NCBI GenBank assembly: GCA_964483155.1
Contig: CAZAAC010000046.1
Span: forward strand, 1-16,224
From: JAAYYM01 sp964483155
GTDB taxonomy: Bacteria; Bacillota; Clostridia; Lachnospirales; Lachnospiraceae
Length of the DNA stretch: 16,224 bases
Direction of reading: 5' to 3'
Shown here: positions 8,257 through 14,684 of the stretch, one piece after another
Position numbering within the stretch: the stretch's first letter is position 1
Layout of the letters: the number at the start of each line of letters is the position of its first letter
Position numbers and translations under genes: made by a program
Notes under the pieces: generated by a model
The model's database searches: none
What the model saw: the letters and a program-made list of their open reading frames with translations, nothing else
Told to the model about the DNA's origin: nothing

Positions 8257-8703
8257 TTATAGAGTTCTTTTCAAATAAACCATATCCACTAACTGTTGTC
8301 CATCTTCGTACATAGGATGGTCGTAATTATCTATAAAAAAGTTTTTTTCAACATGTGATTTTACAAATCCGCACCTTTCGTAGAAACGAAGTATTGTAGG
8401 GCTATCGCCAGTGCCAACATATAACTCACTACCTGATTTTTTATAGTAATCAGCAATAAATGCAATTAGATTTTGCCCATATCCCTTTCGCTGATATTCG
8501 GGAACGGTAACAATATTCTTAATTTCATAAACGCCGGATTGCTCTTGTGTAACAACACAAAGTGCTTTCAAATCATCATCACGCAAAGCGAACATTTCAC
8601 CACGATACAAATATTTTTCTATCATACTTACCTGTTCATCTGCAATAAGCAGCAAATCCATATAATTTATTTTATCGCTATCATTGATTTTCAAAGTCTC
8701 CAT
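8257..8703 (-). CDS. GNAT family N-acetyltransferase
   Basis: A 148-residue acetyltransferase and the only - strand gene in the window. The acetyl-CoA loop is Q-R-K-G-Y-G (71-76), after the strand I-K-N-I-V-T-V (61-67), and S-P-T-I-L-R-F-Y-E-R-C-G-F (101-113) is the C-terminal GNAT motif. The tail, with Y-D-H-P-M-Y-E-D-G (127-135), recurs in a set of uncharacterised clostridial GNATs, as far as can be judged by eye. ATG reads from 8703 downward and has AGAGAGGGAA (complement of 8711-8720) upstream. It converges with the GGDEF-HD-GYP gene, 50 bases away, with no clear terminator between them. It has its own promoter. Confidence 0.88.
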   Translation of the reverse strand: METLKINDSDKINYMDLLLIADEQVSMIEKYLYRGEMFALRDDDLKALCVVTQEQSGVYEIKNIVTVPEYQRKGYGQNLIAFIADYYKKSGSELYVGTGDSPTILRFYERCGFVKSHVEKNFFIDNYDHPMYEDGQQLVDMVYLKRTL

Positions 8704-8745
8704 TTACTATTTCCCTCTCTTTTTCGCTATCATCTTCACAAAGCC

Positions 8746-8773
8746 ATTATACCATTTCAAATTTTATTTTCAA
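8746..8773 (-). promoter_or_regulatory. Promoter of the minus-strand GNAT gene
   Basis: On the - strand, TTGAAA (8773 to 8768) is followed after 16 bases by a perfect TATAAT (8751 to 8746). Transcription would begin near 8739, giving a leader of about 36 bases before ATG 8703. Confidence 0.72.
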
Positions 8774-8822
8774 GTATATTTCACATGATTTGACTCATCT
8801 GACAATTCTAACTCATCAACGC

Positions 8823-8895
8823 ATTAAAATTACTCGACAAACTAATACTCGGTAGTCTACAATTATAACTAGTAAGTGTTAGTATATTGTTTTAG
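8823..8895 (+). promoter_or_regulatory. Diverged copy of the TetR-1 operator-promoter, upstream of the membrane protein
   Basis: This segment aligns with 2215-2284, identical at roughly four of five positions by eye and with one inserted base. The left site ACTA-N8-TAGT is at 8841-8856 and the right one at 8868-8883, so all four half-sites are kept while the bases between them have changed. The -35 is now TCGACA (8834-8839) and TACAAT (8858-8863) can serve as -10 after 18 bases, again between the two dyads. It is probably the operator-promoter of the gene at 8972, possibly bound by TetR 1 in trans. Decay after an old duplication is the alternative. Confidence 0.55.
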
Positions 8896-8971
8896 TCAGA
8901 TAGAATGTTGTTCATAGTGCAGATATAGAGTTGGGAATCTAGCATCTGCCCTGCATGGAAAGGAGTTTATA

Positions 8972-9787
8972 ATGGGAAAAGGTATAAATCGTGTTTTATT
9001 GTCCGTGTCTGTTTTAATAGCAATGCTAGCCGCAGTTGTATCGCTAGGGGGTCTGTTTGTGGAGGGACTTTATCGCGATAATGATCTGGTTGTCGCAGCT
9101 TGGCAGGGGAATGACATCGTCACCTTATTTATCATTGTTCCTGTCATGCTACTGTCTCTTGCTTTCCTGAAAAAAAGACCGGATATGGCAAGACTATTCT
9201 GGATGGGCGCCTTATGGTACATGGTTTATAACTACATATTCTATATGTTTGGGGCAGCCATCAATGTCTTTTTTTTGCTGTATATAGCCATCTTTACATT
9301 GTCCGTCTATACACTAATCTTTGCCTTGATCAGAACGGATGCCATCGCCATCAGTCAGTCTTTTACAGCGCGAACACCAGTTAAATGGATCAGTGGATTC
9401 ATGATTTTTTTTGCAGTCCTTCTCGGTACACTCTGGATTATGATGTCGCTCAGCTTTGTTTTCACAGGGGTCATACCGCAAAGTATCGCACAGACCGATC
9501 ACCCGACGGGTGTTGTCTTTGCCACAGATCTGTCTCTCCTCATACCTGCCCTGTTTTTTAGCGCAGTCCTACTCTGGAGGAAGCAGTCCTGGGGCTATGT
9601 ATTGAGTGCCATCGTTCTTGTAAAGGCAACGGCTTATGGGCTTGCGCTGCTGATTATGAGTGTCGTGACCTTCATCAAGCAAGGGCAGATTGATTCATTC
9701 ATTGTCTTGTGGAGTATACTGACGTTCGGTTGCCTACTTGCCCTGACTTTTTTACTTGGCAACATGAAAAAACTTCCTAAAAATTGA
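8972..9787 (+). CDS. Polytopic membrane protein of unknown function
   Basis: A 271-residue protein whose family is not recognised. Eight hydrophobic segments are visible: about 7-30, 49-66, 73-94, 97-120, 139-164, 180-202, 207-234 and 240-264. The ends are short and hydrophilic, and the C-terminus is basic (M-K-K-L-P-K-N). No catalytic motif, transporter signature or signal peptide was found. An aromatic run W-Y-M-V-Y-N-Y-I-F-Y-M-F (82-93) stands out. Codon use is visibly richer in G and C than in its neighbours, suggesting transfer. AAAGGAG (8959-8965) lies six bases before ATG 8972. It is preceded by an operator like that of TetR 1, and its stop lies within a 20-bp tandem repeat just ahead of TetR 2. 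A drug- or stress-responsive membrane protein is a guess from context only. Confidence 0.82.
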   Translation: MGKGINRVLLSVSVLIAMLAAVVSLGGLFVEGLYRDNDLVVAAWQGNDIVTLFIIVPVMLLSLAFLKKRPDMARLFWMGALWYMVYNYIFYMFGAAINVFFLLYIAIFTLSVYTLIFALIRTDAIAISQSFTARTPVKWISGFMIFFAVLLGTLWIMMSLSFVFTGVIPQSIAQTDHPTGVVFATDLSLLIPALFFSAVLLWRKQSWGYVLSAIVLVKATAYGLALLIMSVVTFIKQGQIDSFIVLWSILTFGCLLALTFLLGNMKKLPKN

Positions 9788-9820
9788 TACTATCCTTAAA
9801 AAATTGATACTATCCTTAAA
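9781..9820 (+). repeat. Exact 20-bp tandem duplication
   Basis: Bases 9781-9800 are repeated exactly at 9801-9820. The first copy contains the stop codon of the membrane-protein gene (9785-9787). Each unit carries TGATACTAT (9785-9793 and 9805-9813), the inverse complement of ATAGTATCA (9840-9848) within the TetR-2 promoter. The duplication therefore doubles a possible operator half-site. Confidence 0.9.
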
Positions 9821-9825
9821 AAATA

Positions 9826-9854
9826 TTGACAAAATTTTAATAGTATCATATAGT
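9826..9854 (+). promoter_or_regulatory. Promoter of TetR 2
   Basis: TTGACA (9826-9831), 17 bases, then TATAGT (9849-9854) makes a near-consensus vegetative promoter, with transcription starting near 9861. ATAGTATCA (9840-9848) fills the end of the spacer and pairs as an inverted repeat with TGATACTAT at 9805-9813, so the -35 lies in the loop between the arms. This suggests a second operator. Confidence 0.78.
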
Positions 9855-9862
9855 AATCATAT

Positions 9863-9875
9863 CGACCCATGGTCG
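9863..9875 (+). promoter_or_regulatory. TetR-2 operator palindrome, CGACC-N3-GGTCG
   Basis: A perfect 5+5 palindrome with a three-base centre (CAT) lies between the predicted transcription start and the ribosome site AGGAGG (9876-9881). The same palindrome, with centre GAT, recurs at 10538-10550 before the CPBP gene. Binding here would block elongation or initiation of TetR 2, i.e. autoregulation. Confidence 0.68.
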
Positions 9876-9888
9876 AGGAGGTAATATC

Positions 9889-10494
9889 ATGGAATCTAAG
9901 TCAACTGAAGAAAGGCAGATAGAAATCCTAGATGCCGCAGCAGAGCTTTTTTCTACAAAGGGATATGATAAGACAAGTACATTCGAAATTATGAAAGCAG
10001 TGGGGATTGCGAAAGGCACTCTCTATTATCACTTTTCTTCAAAGGAAGAGATACTTGATGCACTTATTGACCGCACTGCCAGTAATATGGTTAGTCGCGC
10101 TACAGCAATAGCTTCGGACAAAACAGTTTCTGTACCAGATAGGATTACCCGAGTAATTTTGTCATTGAATGTTAACACACATGGGGAAGGGCAGATTATT
10201 GAAACACTACATAATCCACAGAATGCACTTTTTCATCAGAAGTCACTTGACGTTGTTATTGAGCGAATCACTCCCATTCTTGCAGGAATTGTAAAAGAGG
10301 GAATAGAGCAGGGGATTTTTTCAACAGAGTATCCCGAGAGTAGCATTTGTATGGTTATGACTTACGCTATGATTGCCTTCGGAGATGGGCAGAATACTAC
10401 AAGTGATATGATTGCGGGCTTCATTCATAATTTGGAACGGGTATTTGGAGCAAAAACAGGAACATTTCATGATCTAATGAAAAACTTTATGTAA
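9889..10494 (+). CDS. TetR/AcrR family transcriptional regulator (TetR 2)
   Basis: A 201-residue regulator. The DNA-binding domain covers about residues 8-55: the helix I-L-D-A-A-A-E-L-F-S-T-K-G-Y (13-26), then T-F-E-I-M-K-A-V-G-I (31-40), then the recognition helix K-G-T-L-Y-Y-H-F (42-49). The C-terminal helical domain would bind the inducer. ATG 9889 follows AGGAGG by seven bases. A palindrome between promoter and ribosome site indicates autorepression, and a matching palindrome marks the CPBP protease gene 70 bases downstream as its likely target. It is not a close relative of TetR 1 by eye and appears to use different DNA sites. Confidence 0.9.
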   Translation: MESKSTEERQIEILDAAAELFSTKGYDKTSTFEIMKAVGIAKGTLYYHFSSKEEILDALIDRTASNMVSRATAIASDKTVSVPDRITRVILSLNVNTHGEGQIIETLHNPQNALFHQKSLDVVIERITPILAGIVKEGIEQGIFSTEYPESSICMVMTYAMIAFGDGQNTTSDMIAGFIHNLERVFGAKTGTFHDLMKNFM

Positions 10495-10501
10495 TAAAAA
10501 A

Positions 10502-10521
10502 AACACGCTTTCGGGCGTGTT
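10502..10521. terminator. Hairpin between TetR 2 and the CPBP gene, terminator-like on the minus strand
   Basis: A perfect seven-base-pair stem, AACACGC (10502-10508) with GCGTGTT (10515-10521), surrounds TTTCGG. It is preceded by a long A run (10494-10503), so the T tract follows the stem only when read on the - strand. On the + strand it is followed by ATAAAA, so it would be a weak or partial terminator for TetR 2 read-through. No - strand gene ends here. Confidence 0.5.
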
Positions 10522-10537
10522 ATAAAACACCACAAAC

Positions 10538-10550
10538 CGACCGATGGTCG
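10538..10550 (+). promoter_or_regulatory. Second CGACC-N3-GGTCG operator, upstream of the CPBP gene
   Basis: The palindrome CGACC-GAT-GGTCG lies 13 bases before ATG 10564, immediately followed by the ribosome site AGAAAGG (10551-10557). It matches the one at 9863-9875 in both arms, and the trailing GAG is shared too. A -10-like TATAAA (10521-10526) precedes it but has no good -35. Likely bound by TetR 2. Confidence 0.62.
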
Positions 10551-10563
10551 AGAAAGGTACAAA

Positions 10564-11346
10564 ATGAAAGATAAAAGAATGAAAAGGTATGTAATATGGA
10601 GTTATTTAGTATTTTGGATTATGGTTTTAGGAATATGTGGGTCAGCTAGCATGATTTTTCACTGTTCGCCTATAGTAATAAGAATATTGTCAAATGTCTG
10701 TGCATGGGCACCGACAATCGTCCTTTTTTGTGGTTTTAAGTATTTTTGTGCAGGGAAAACGATTAGAGGATTCTACAAAGAAGCCTTTAGTGGAAAGATC
10801 AGAGTTTCTTCACTGTTGCTTTCAGCACTTATTACGATAGGGGCAACGATAGTAACTGTCTATATAACAGCATCTATGCAAAATAAATCCTTTGGCTCAT
10901 ACTGGGAGTTGGGGATATATCCTTTTTGGGCGTCTTTTTTGTTTTCTATCACAACAGGCCCGACGGGTGAGGAATCTGGCTGGAGAGGATTTCTTAGACC
11001 TCTTTTAAATGAAAAATACAGCTTCACTAAATCCTGTATTTTGCAGGGAGTCATCTGGGCTTTCTGGCATACAGTCCTTTGGTTTGTAGACTCCGATTTT
11101 ATGGGATGGGAAATGATTCCATACATAATTTCAAATGTTGTTGTAATGATTGGATTGTGCTTTTTGATGAATACCGTTATGAATAAAAGTAATAATCTGA
11201 TTTATGGAATAATGATTCATTTCTGTTTCAATTTCCTATATTGCTTTTTGAAGGTAGATATTTTGTTTTACATAATTCTGTCATTGATTTATGTATTTAT
11301 TATAGCCGGGGTATGCGCAAGGCATTATTTTGAGGAACACATATAA
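10564..11346 (+). CDS. CPBP family intramembrane protease (CAAX/Abi-like)
   Basis: A 260-residue membrane protein with about seven or eight hydrophobic segments. The three CPBP motifs are visible: E-E-x-x-x-R at E136-E137...R141 in G-E-E-S-G-W-R-G, the W-A-F-W-H motif ending at H169, and H-x-x-x-N at H219...N223. Glutamate and histidines form the metal-independent glutamyl protease centre in this family, which cleaves in the membrane. Bacterial members serve in bacteriocin immunity, protein-export regulation or unknown roles. It follows TetR 2 by 69 bases with a shared operator, so expression is probably TetR-2 controlled. The substrate is unknown. ATG 10564 has AGAAAGG six bases upstream. 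Confidence 0.88.
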   Translation: MKDKRMKRYVIWSYLVFWIMVLGICGSASMIFHCSPIVIRILSNVCAWAPTIVLFCGFKYFCAGKTIRGFYKEAFSGKIRVSSLLLSALITIGATIVTVYITASMQNKSFGSYWELGIYPFWASFLFSITTGPTGEESGWRGFLRPLLNEKYSFTKSCILQGVIWAFWHTVLWFVDSDFMGWEMIPYIISNVVVMIGLCFLMNTVMNKSNNLIYGIMIHFCFNFLYCFLKVDILFYIILSLIYVFIIAGVCARHYFEEHI

Positions 11347-11382
11347 GTGACAGCTACAACTAGAAGTTTAAAAAGTGTATAC

Positions 11383-11410
11383 TTGTCAAAATAAAGTGGC
11401 GTGTTATTAT
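11383..11410 (+). promoter_or_regulatory. Promoter of the nitroreductase gene
   Basis: TTGTCA (11383-11388), 16 bases, then TATTAT (11405-11410); an overlapping perfect TATAAT (11408-11413) would give 19 bases. The leader to ATG 11552 is then about 135 bases and contains only very short open frames. Confidence 0.55.
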
Positions 11411-11551
11411 AATGGTATGAAACAATACAAAAAATGACAGAATTTTTTGAGAGAGATACTTCATTAATACAGAGAGAAGAAACATGAGGATGCACCTATT
11501 TGATTTTGTGACCGAAGAAAACAAATGGAGATGAGAGAAGAGGGTAAATTT

Positions 11552-12043
11552 ATGAATAGTATTTTTCATAGGACTAGTGTAAGAAATTTTTCTAACAAGC
11601 AAGTAGAGCAGGAAAAAATAATTAAAATTCTTCAGGCAGCAATGGCGGCGCCATCCGCTGGAAACCAGCAGCCATGGGAATTTTATGTTGTAAAAGACAA
11701 GAAGACTTTAGAACTGTTATCAAAAAGTAGTCCGTATGCTGGCAGTACAAAAGAAGCGCCCTTGGCAATTGTTGCATGCTATAGAAAAGAGATTACATTT
11801 CCAGAGTATGCACAGATAGATCTTAGTATAGCTGTTGAAAATCTTATGTTAGAAGCGGATGAACTGGGACTGGGAACAGTTTTACTTGGAATTGCGCCGC
11901 TAGTGGAACGAATGAATCATGTACGACATATTTTGAATGTTCCAAATGACTTGGAAGTATTTGCAATTATTCCATGCGGATATCCATTAAAAGAGACGAA
12001 ACAACAAGACCGATTTGAAGAGAGTCGCATTCATTTTCTTTGA
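11552..12043 (+). CDS. Nitroreductase family protein
   Basis: A 163-residue FMN-dependent nitroreductase-fold enzyme of the short type. It begins M-N-S-I-F-H-R-T-S-V-R-N-F (1-13), whose R-x-S-x-R-x-F binds the FMN phosphate, followed by A-A-P-S-A-G-N-Q-Q-P-W-E-F (32-44). The dimer and flavin-contact helix is D-L-S-I-A-V-E-N-L-M-L-E-A (90-102), followed by G-L-G-T-V-L-L-G (106-113). Such enzymes reduce nitro-aromatics or quinones with NAD(P)H; the physiological substrate is unknown. An in-frame ATG at 11525 would add nine residues, but ATG 11552 matches the usual family start and has AAGAGGG upstream. It is a single-gene unit with its own promoter and terminator. Confidence 0.9.
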   Translation: MNSIFHRTSVRNFSNKQVEQEKIIKILQAAMAAPSAGNQQPWEFYVVKDKKTLELLSKSSPYAGSTKEAPLAIVACYRKEITFPEYAQIDLSIAVENLMLEADELGLGTVLLGIAPLVERMNHVRHILNVPNDLEVFAIIPCGYPLKETKQQDRFEESRIHFL

Positions 12044-12074
12044 TATTTTGCTGTTAATTGTCCAAGGATAAAGG

Positions 12075-12120
12075 AAGGAACATGATTCACTCTAAAAAGA
12101 GAAACCATGTTCCTTTTCTA
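12075..12120 (+). terminator. Rho-independent terminator after the nitroreductase gene
   Basis: A perfect ten-base-pair stem, AAGGAACATG (12075-12084) with CATGTTCCTT (12106-12115), encloses a 21-base loop with a nested CTCT/AGAG mini-stem. The 3' side ends in TTTTCTAAT. It lies 32 bases after the nitroreductase stop. The T tract is interrupted, so strength is moderate. Confidence 0.72.
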
Positions 12121-12196
12121 ATACAGAGTACTGTGGATATAATAAATATAAAAAAGACAGCGCTTTAAGAACTGTAACAATTACTTTTGGAAATGG

Positions 12197-12226
12197 TTGA
12201 AAGGTAGTATGGAATAATGCTACAAT
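12197..12226 (+). promoter_or_regulatory. Promoter of the second GGDEF-HD-GYP gene
   Basis: TTGAAA (12197-12202), 18 bases, then TACAAT (12221-12226). Transcription would start near 12233, giving a leader of about 107 bases before ATG 12340. TAATAGTATCA (12234-12244), at the start of this leader, is an exact match to bases 9838-9848 in the TetR-2 promoter. No riboswitch is apparent in the leader. Confidence 0.55.
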
Positions 12227-12339
12227 ATCGATGTAATAGTATCAACTTATTGTGTAATAATACTAAATGATACGGACAAGGATTAAGTGTATGATTTTGG
12301 ATTAAATCTTGGTTTAAAATTATTGAGGAGAAAAGCGAT

Positions 12340-14589
12340 ATGATGAGACCTAGGAGTAAAGATAATGTTTCAATAAAAAAAAGAGTAGAAAAATCCAAAG
12401 CACTTCATTGGATTTCATTATTTTCATGTATTGTTTTCTATTTAGCTTTGAATATCTTAATCATTTATCTGGCATCACAAAATAAGGATTTTTTCTATAA
12501 TATAGATAAATCTTCATTATCCGGAATATTAGTGCAAGGGCAGGTGCTAGCAATCATATTTATCACATTAAATCCAATAAAGAAAAGTCATTGGGTGGGG
12601 ATGATACTTTGTGGGATATCGGTTATTATTGCATTTCACAGAGTGGTAATGAGTGGTAATTTATATACACTCTCCGGTATTCTTGCTCCGATTACTGCCA
12701 TTATTATTTCTATTATCATTAGTAATTTCAAAGAACAATCACGGCAAAACAGGAATAGATTAATGATGTCAAATGAATTGTTGCAAAAGGTGCTCGATAC
12801 AATTCCAATGCCAATTTTTTGGAAAGATTTGAATTCCAACTTCATGGGCTGTAATCAGTTCTTTGCAGAAGAAGCTGGGAAAAGTTCGCCGGAGGAGCTT
12901 GTAGGGAAAGATGATCACAGCACACCTTCCAGCGAGCAAACTGAGAAGTATAGAGCTGACGATGCTGAAATCATGAAAACTGGCGTTGGAAAGATAAATA
13001 TAGAAGAGCTGCATATCATGGCGAATGGTGATCAAAGTTGGATCCGAACGACAAAAGTGCCACTACGGGATGAAAATGGAGAGATTTTTGGGCTTCTGGG
13101 CACCTTTGAAGATATCACGAAGAAAAAGGTTGCTGAACAAGAGTTATATTATGAAAAAGAGCGGCTAAGAATCACATTGCTGGCTATTGGTGATGCAGTA
13201 ATCACAACAGATCAATATAAAAGAGTCACATTAATTAATTCTGTCGCAGAGACGCTGACTGGGTGGCGAGCTGAAGATGCTTTGGGAAAAGAAGTCGATC
13301 TGATTTTGAACCTGGAGAATGAGATGACAGGGAAAAAGGGAAGGAGTCCGATCGATGAAGTCTTACAGGGGCACAGAGAGGTCGAGCTAGAAAACCATAC
13401 ACTCGTAGTATCAAAGAACGGAGATAAAAGGGCGATTGAAGACAGCGCTGCGCCTATCTTAGGGAAAGAGGGAGAGATACAAGGGGTTGTTATGGTATTC
13501 AGAGATGTCACCAATAAGAAGCTGAAACAGGATGAGATTCTTTACCTGAGTTATCATGACAGCTTGACAACTTTATATAACCGAAGGTATTTTGAAGAAA
13601 AAATCAGACAGATGGAGGAGATGGAAAATTACCCACTATCTATCATTTTGGGTGATATTAATGGACTTAAAATGGTCAATGATGTTTTGGGTCATTACGA
13701 AGGAGACAGGTTCTTGATGGAGACGTCTAAAATTCTCATGGATGTTTGCCGTCAGTCTGATATTGTTGCGAGATGGGGTGGAGATGAATTTATCATTATG
13801 TTGCCCAATACAGATGTGACGGAAACAAAGAAAATATGCGAGAGGATTAGCATGAAGTGTGCAGAACTGAAAGACATGAATATTAGTTTATCCATTTCCT
13901 TAGGATATGCAATTCGAGCAAATGGCAAAGAAGAAATAATAAAAATAATTAATAGGGCCGAGGAAGCAATGTATACTCAAAAAATGTTGAATAGCAGGAG
14001 TTATCGAAATGCGATTTTAGAGTCGTTTCGCAAAACACTCTTTGAAAAGAGTCATGAGACAGAAGAACATGCCAAAAGATTGATGCAACTCAGTAAACAC
14101 ATGGGAGAGGTCATGAATCTTCCACAAACATCGTTGCAGGAACTGGAGTTGCTAGGTTTCTTACACGACATTGGAAAGATAGGGGTGCCAGACTCGATTT
14201 TGAATAAACCAGGGAAGCTTAATGAAGATGAATGGGTTATTATGAAAAGACATGCAGAGATTGGGAGCAGAATCACGCAATCAGTACCTGAATTTGTTCG
14301 TGTTTCAGATTATATTTTGTCACACCATGAACGATGGGATGGAAAAGGATACCCAAGGGGATTGAGGGGCGAAGAGATACCTGTTCTAGCCAGAATACTG
14401 TCTATTGTTGATTCTTTTGATGCAATGACTAGCGAAAGGTCTTATCGCAAACCGATGTCGGAAGAGAGTGCAATTCAAGAATTAATTGATAATGCTGGAA
14501 AACAATTTGATCCTAATTTAGTTGAATTGTTTGTTCAAGAAAAGATTTATGAGATTGAAAAAACAGAAAATGAAGCTGTGGTTATTTAA
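12340..14589 (+). CDS. Membrane PAS / PAS / GGDEF / HD-GYP cyclic-di-GMP signalling protein
   Basis: A 749-residue membrane sensor. It has about four hydrophobic helices (24-46, 61-79, 85-101, 108-129), then PAS 1 (about 145-265, with W-K-D-L-N near its start) and PAS 2 (about 273-395, ending F-R-D-V-T). The GGDEF domain (about 397-550) has metal ligand D439, G-G-D-E-F (480-484) and an intact RxxD inhibitory site R471-Q-S-D474. The HD-GYP domain (about 560-735) has H577, H609-D610, H638, H662-H663, G-K-G-Y-P (668-672) and D691. Both activities look competent. It is clearly paralogous to the protein at 6212 from GGDEF to the C-terminus but has an unrelated sensor. ATG 12340 follows GAGGAG (12325-12330); a second ATG follows directly. 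Confidence 0.92.
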   Translation: MMRPRSKDNVSIKKRVEKSKALHWISLFSCIVFYLALNILIIYLASQNKDFFYNIDKSSLSGILVQGQVLAIIFITLNPIKKSHWVGMILCGISVIIAFHRVVMSGNLYTLSGILAPITAIIISIIISNFKEQSRQNRNRLMMSNELLQKVLDTIPMPIFWKDLNSNFMGCNQFFAEEAGKSSPEELVGKDDHSTPSSEQTEKYRADDAEIMKTGVGKINIEELHIMANGDQSWIRTTKVPLRDENGEIFGLLGTFEDITKKKVAEQELYYEKERLRITLLAIGDAVITTDQYKRVTLINSVAETLTGWRAEDALGKEVDLILNLENEMTGKKGRSPIDEVLQGHREVELENHTLVVSKNGDKRAIEDSAAPILGKEGEIQGVVMVFRDVTNKKLKQDEILYLSYHDSLTTLYNRRYFEEKIRQMEEMENYPLSIILGDINGLKMVNDVLGHYEGDRFLMETSKILMDVCRQSDIVARWGGDEFIIMLPNTDVTETKKICERISMKCAELKDMNISLSISLGYAIRANGKEEIIKIINRAEEAMYTQKMLNSRSYRNAILESFRKTLFEKSHETEEHAKRLMQLSKHMGEVMNLPQTSLQELELLGFLHDIGKIGVPDSILNKPGKLNEDEWVIMKRHAEIGSRITQSVPEFVRVSDYILSHHERWDGKGYPRGLRGEEIPVLARILSIVDSFDAMTSERSYRKPMSEESAIQELIDNAGKQFDPNLVELFVQEKIYEIEKTENEAVVI

Positions 14590-14684
14590 AGATGACTATG
14601 ATATAAAGTGACATTAAAAAGTGGGTTTAGAGGTAATTACGGCGAAAAAGAAGTGCACAAGCTTAGATGAATGCGGGGGTACAC

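Noticed and set aside
8473..8793. 106-codon + strand open frame opposite the minus-strand GNAT
   Set aside because: It is the antisense of a gene with clear GNAT motifs and its own promoter, and it has no recognisable domain.
8919..8949. Inverted repeat GCAGAT/ATCTGC upstream of the membrane-protein gene
   Set aside because: Only six base pairs with a 19-base loop and no T tract; compatible with chance.
11414..11533. Short open frames (MTEFFERDTSLIQREET and MRMHLFDFVTEENKWR) in the nitroreductase leader, in adjacent frames
   Set aside because: Too short, weak or absent ribosome sites. They could be a frameshifted remnant or a leader peptide, but neither can be shown.
12227..12339. Possible cyclic-di-GMP riboswitch in the leader of the second GGDEF-HD-GYP gene
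   Set aside because: No GEMM-type conserved segments or matching stems were found by eye.
13212..13514. 100-codon - strand frame inside the second PAS domain
   Set aside because: Shadow of a well-supported coding gene, with serine/phenylalanine-rich low-complexity translation.
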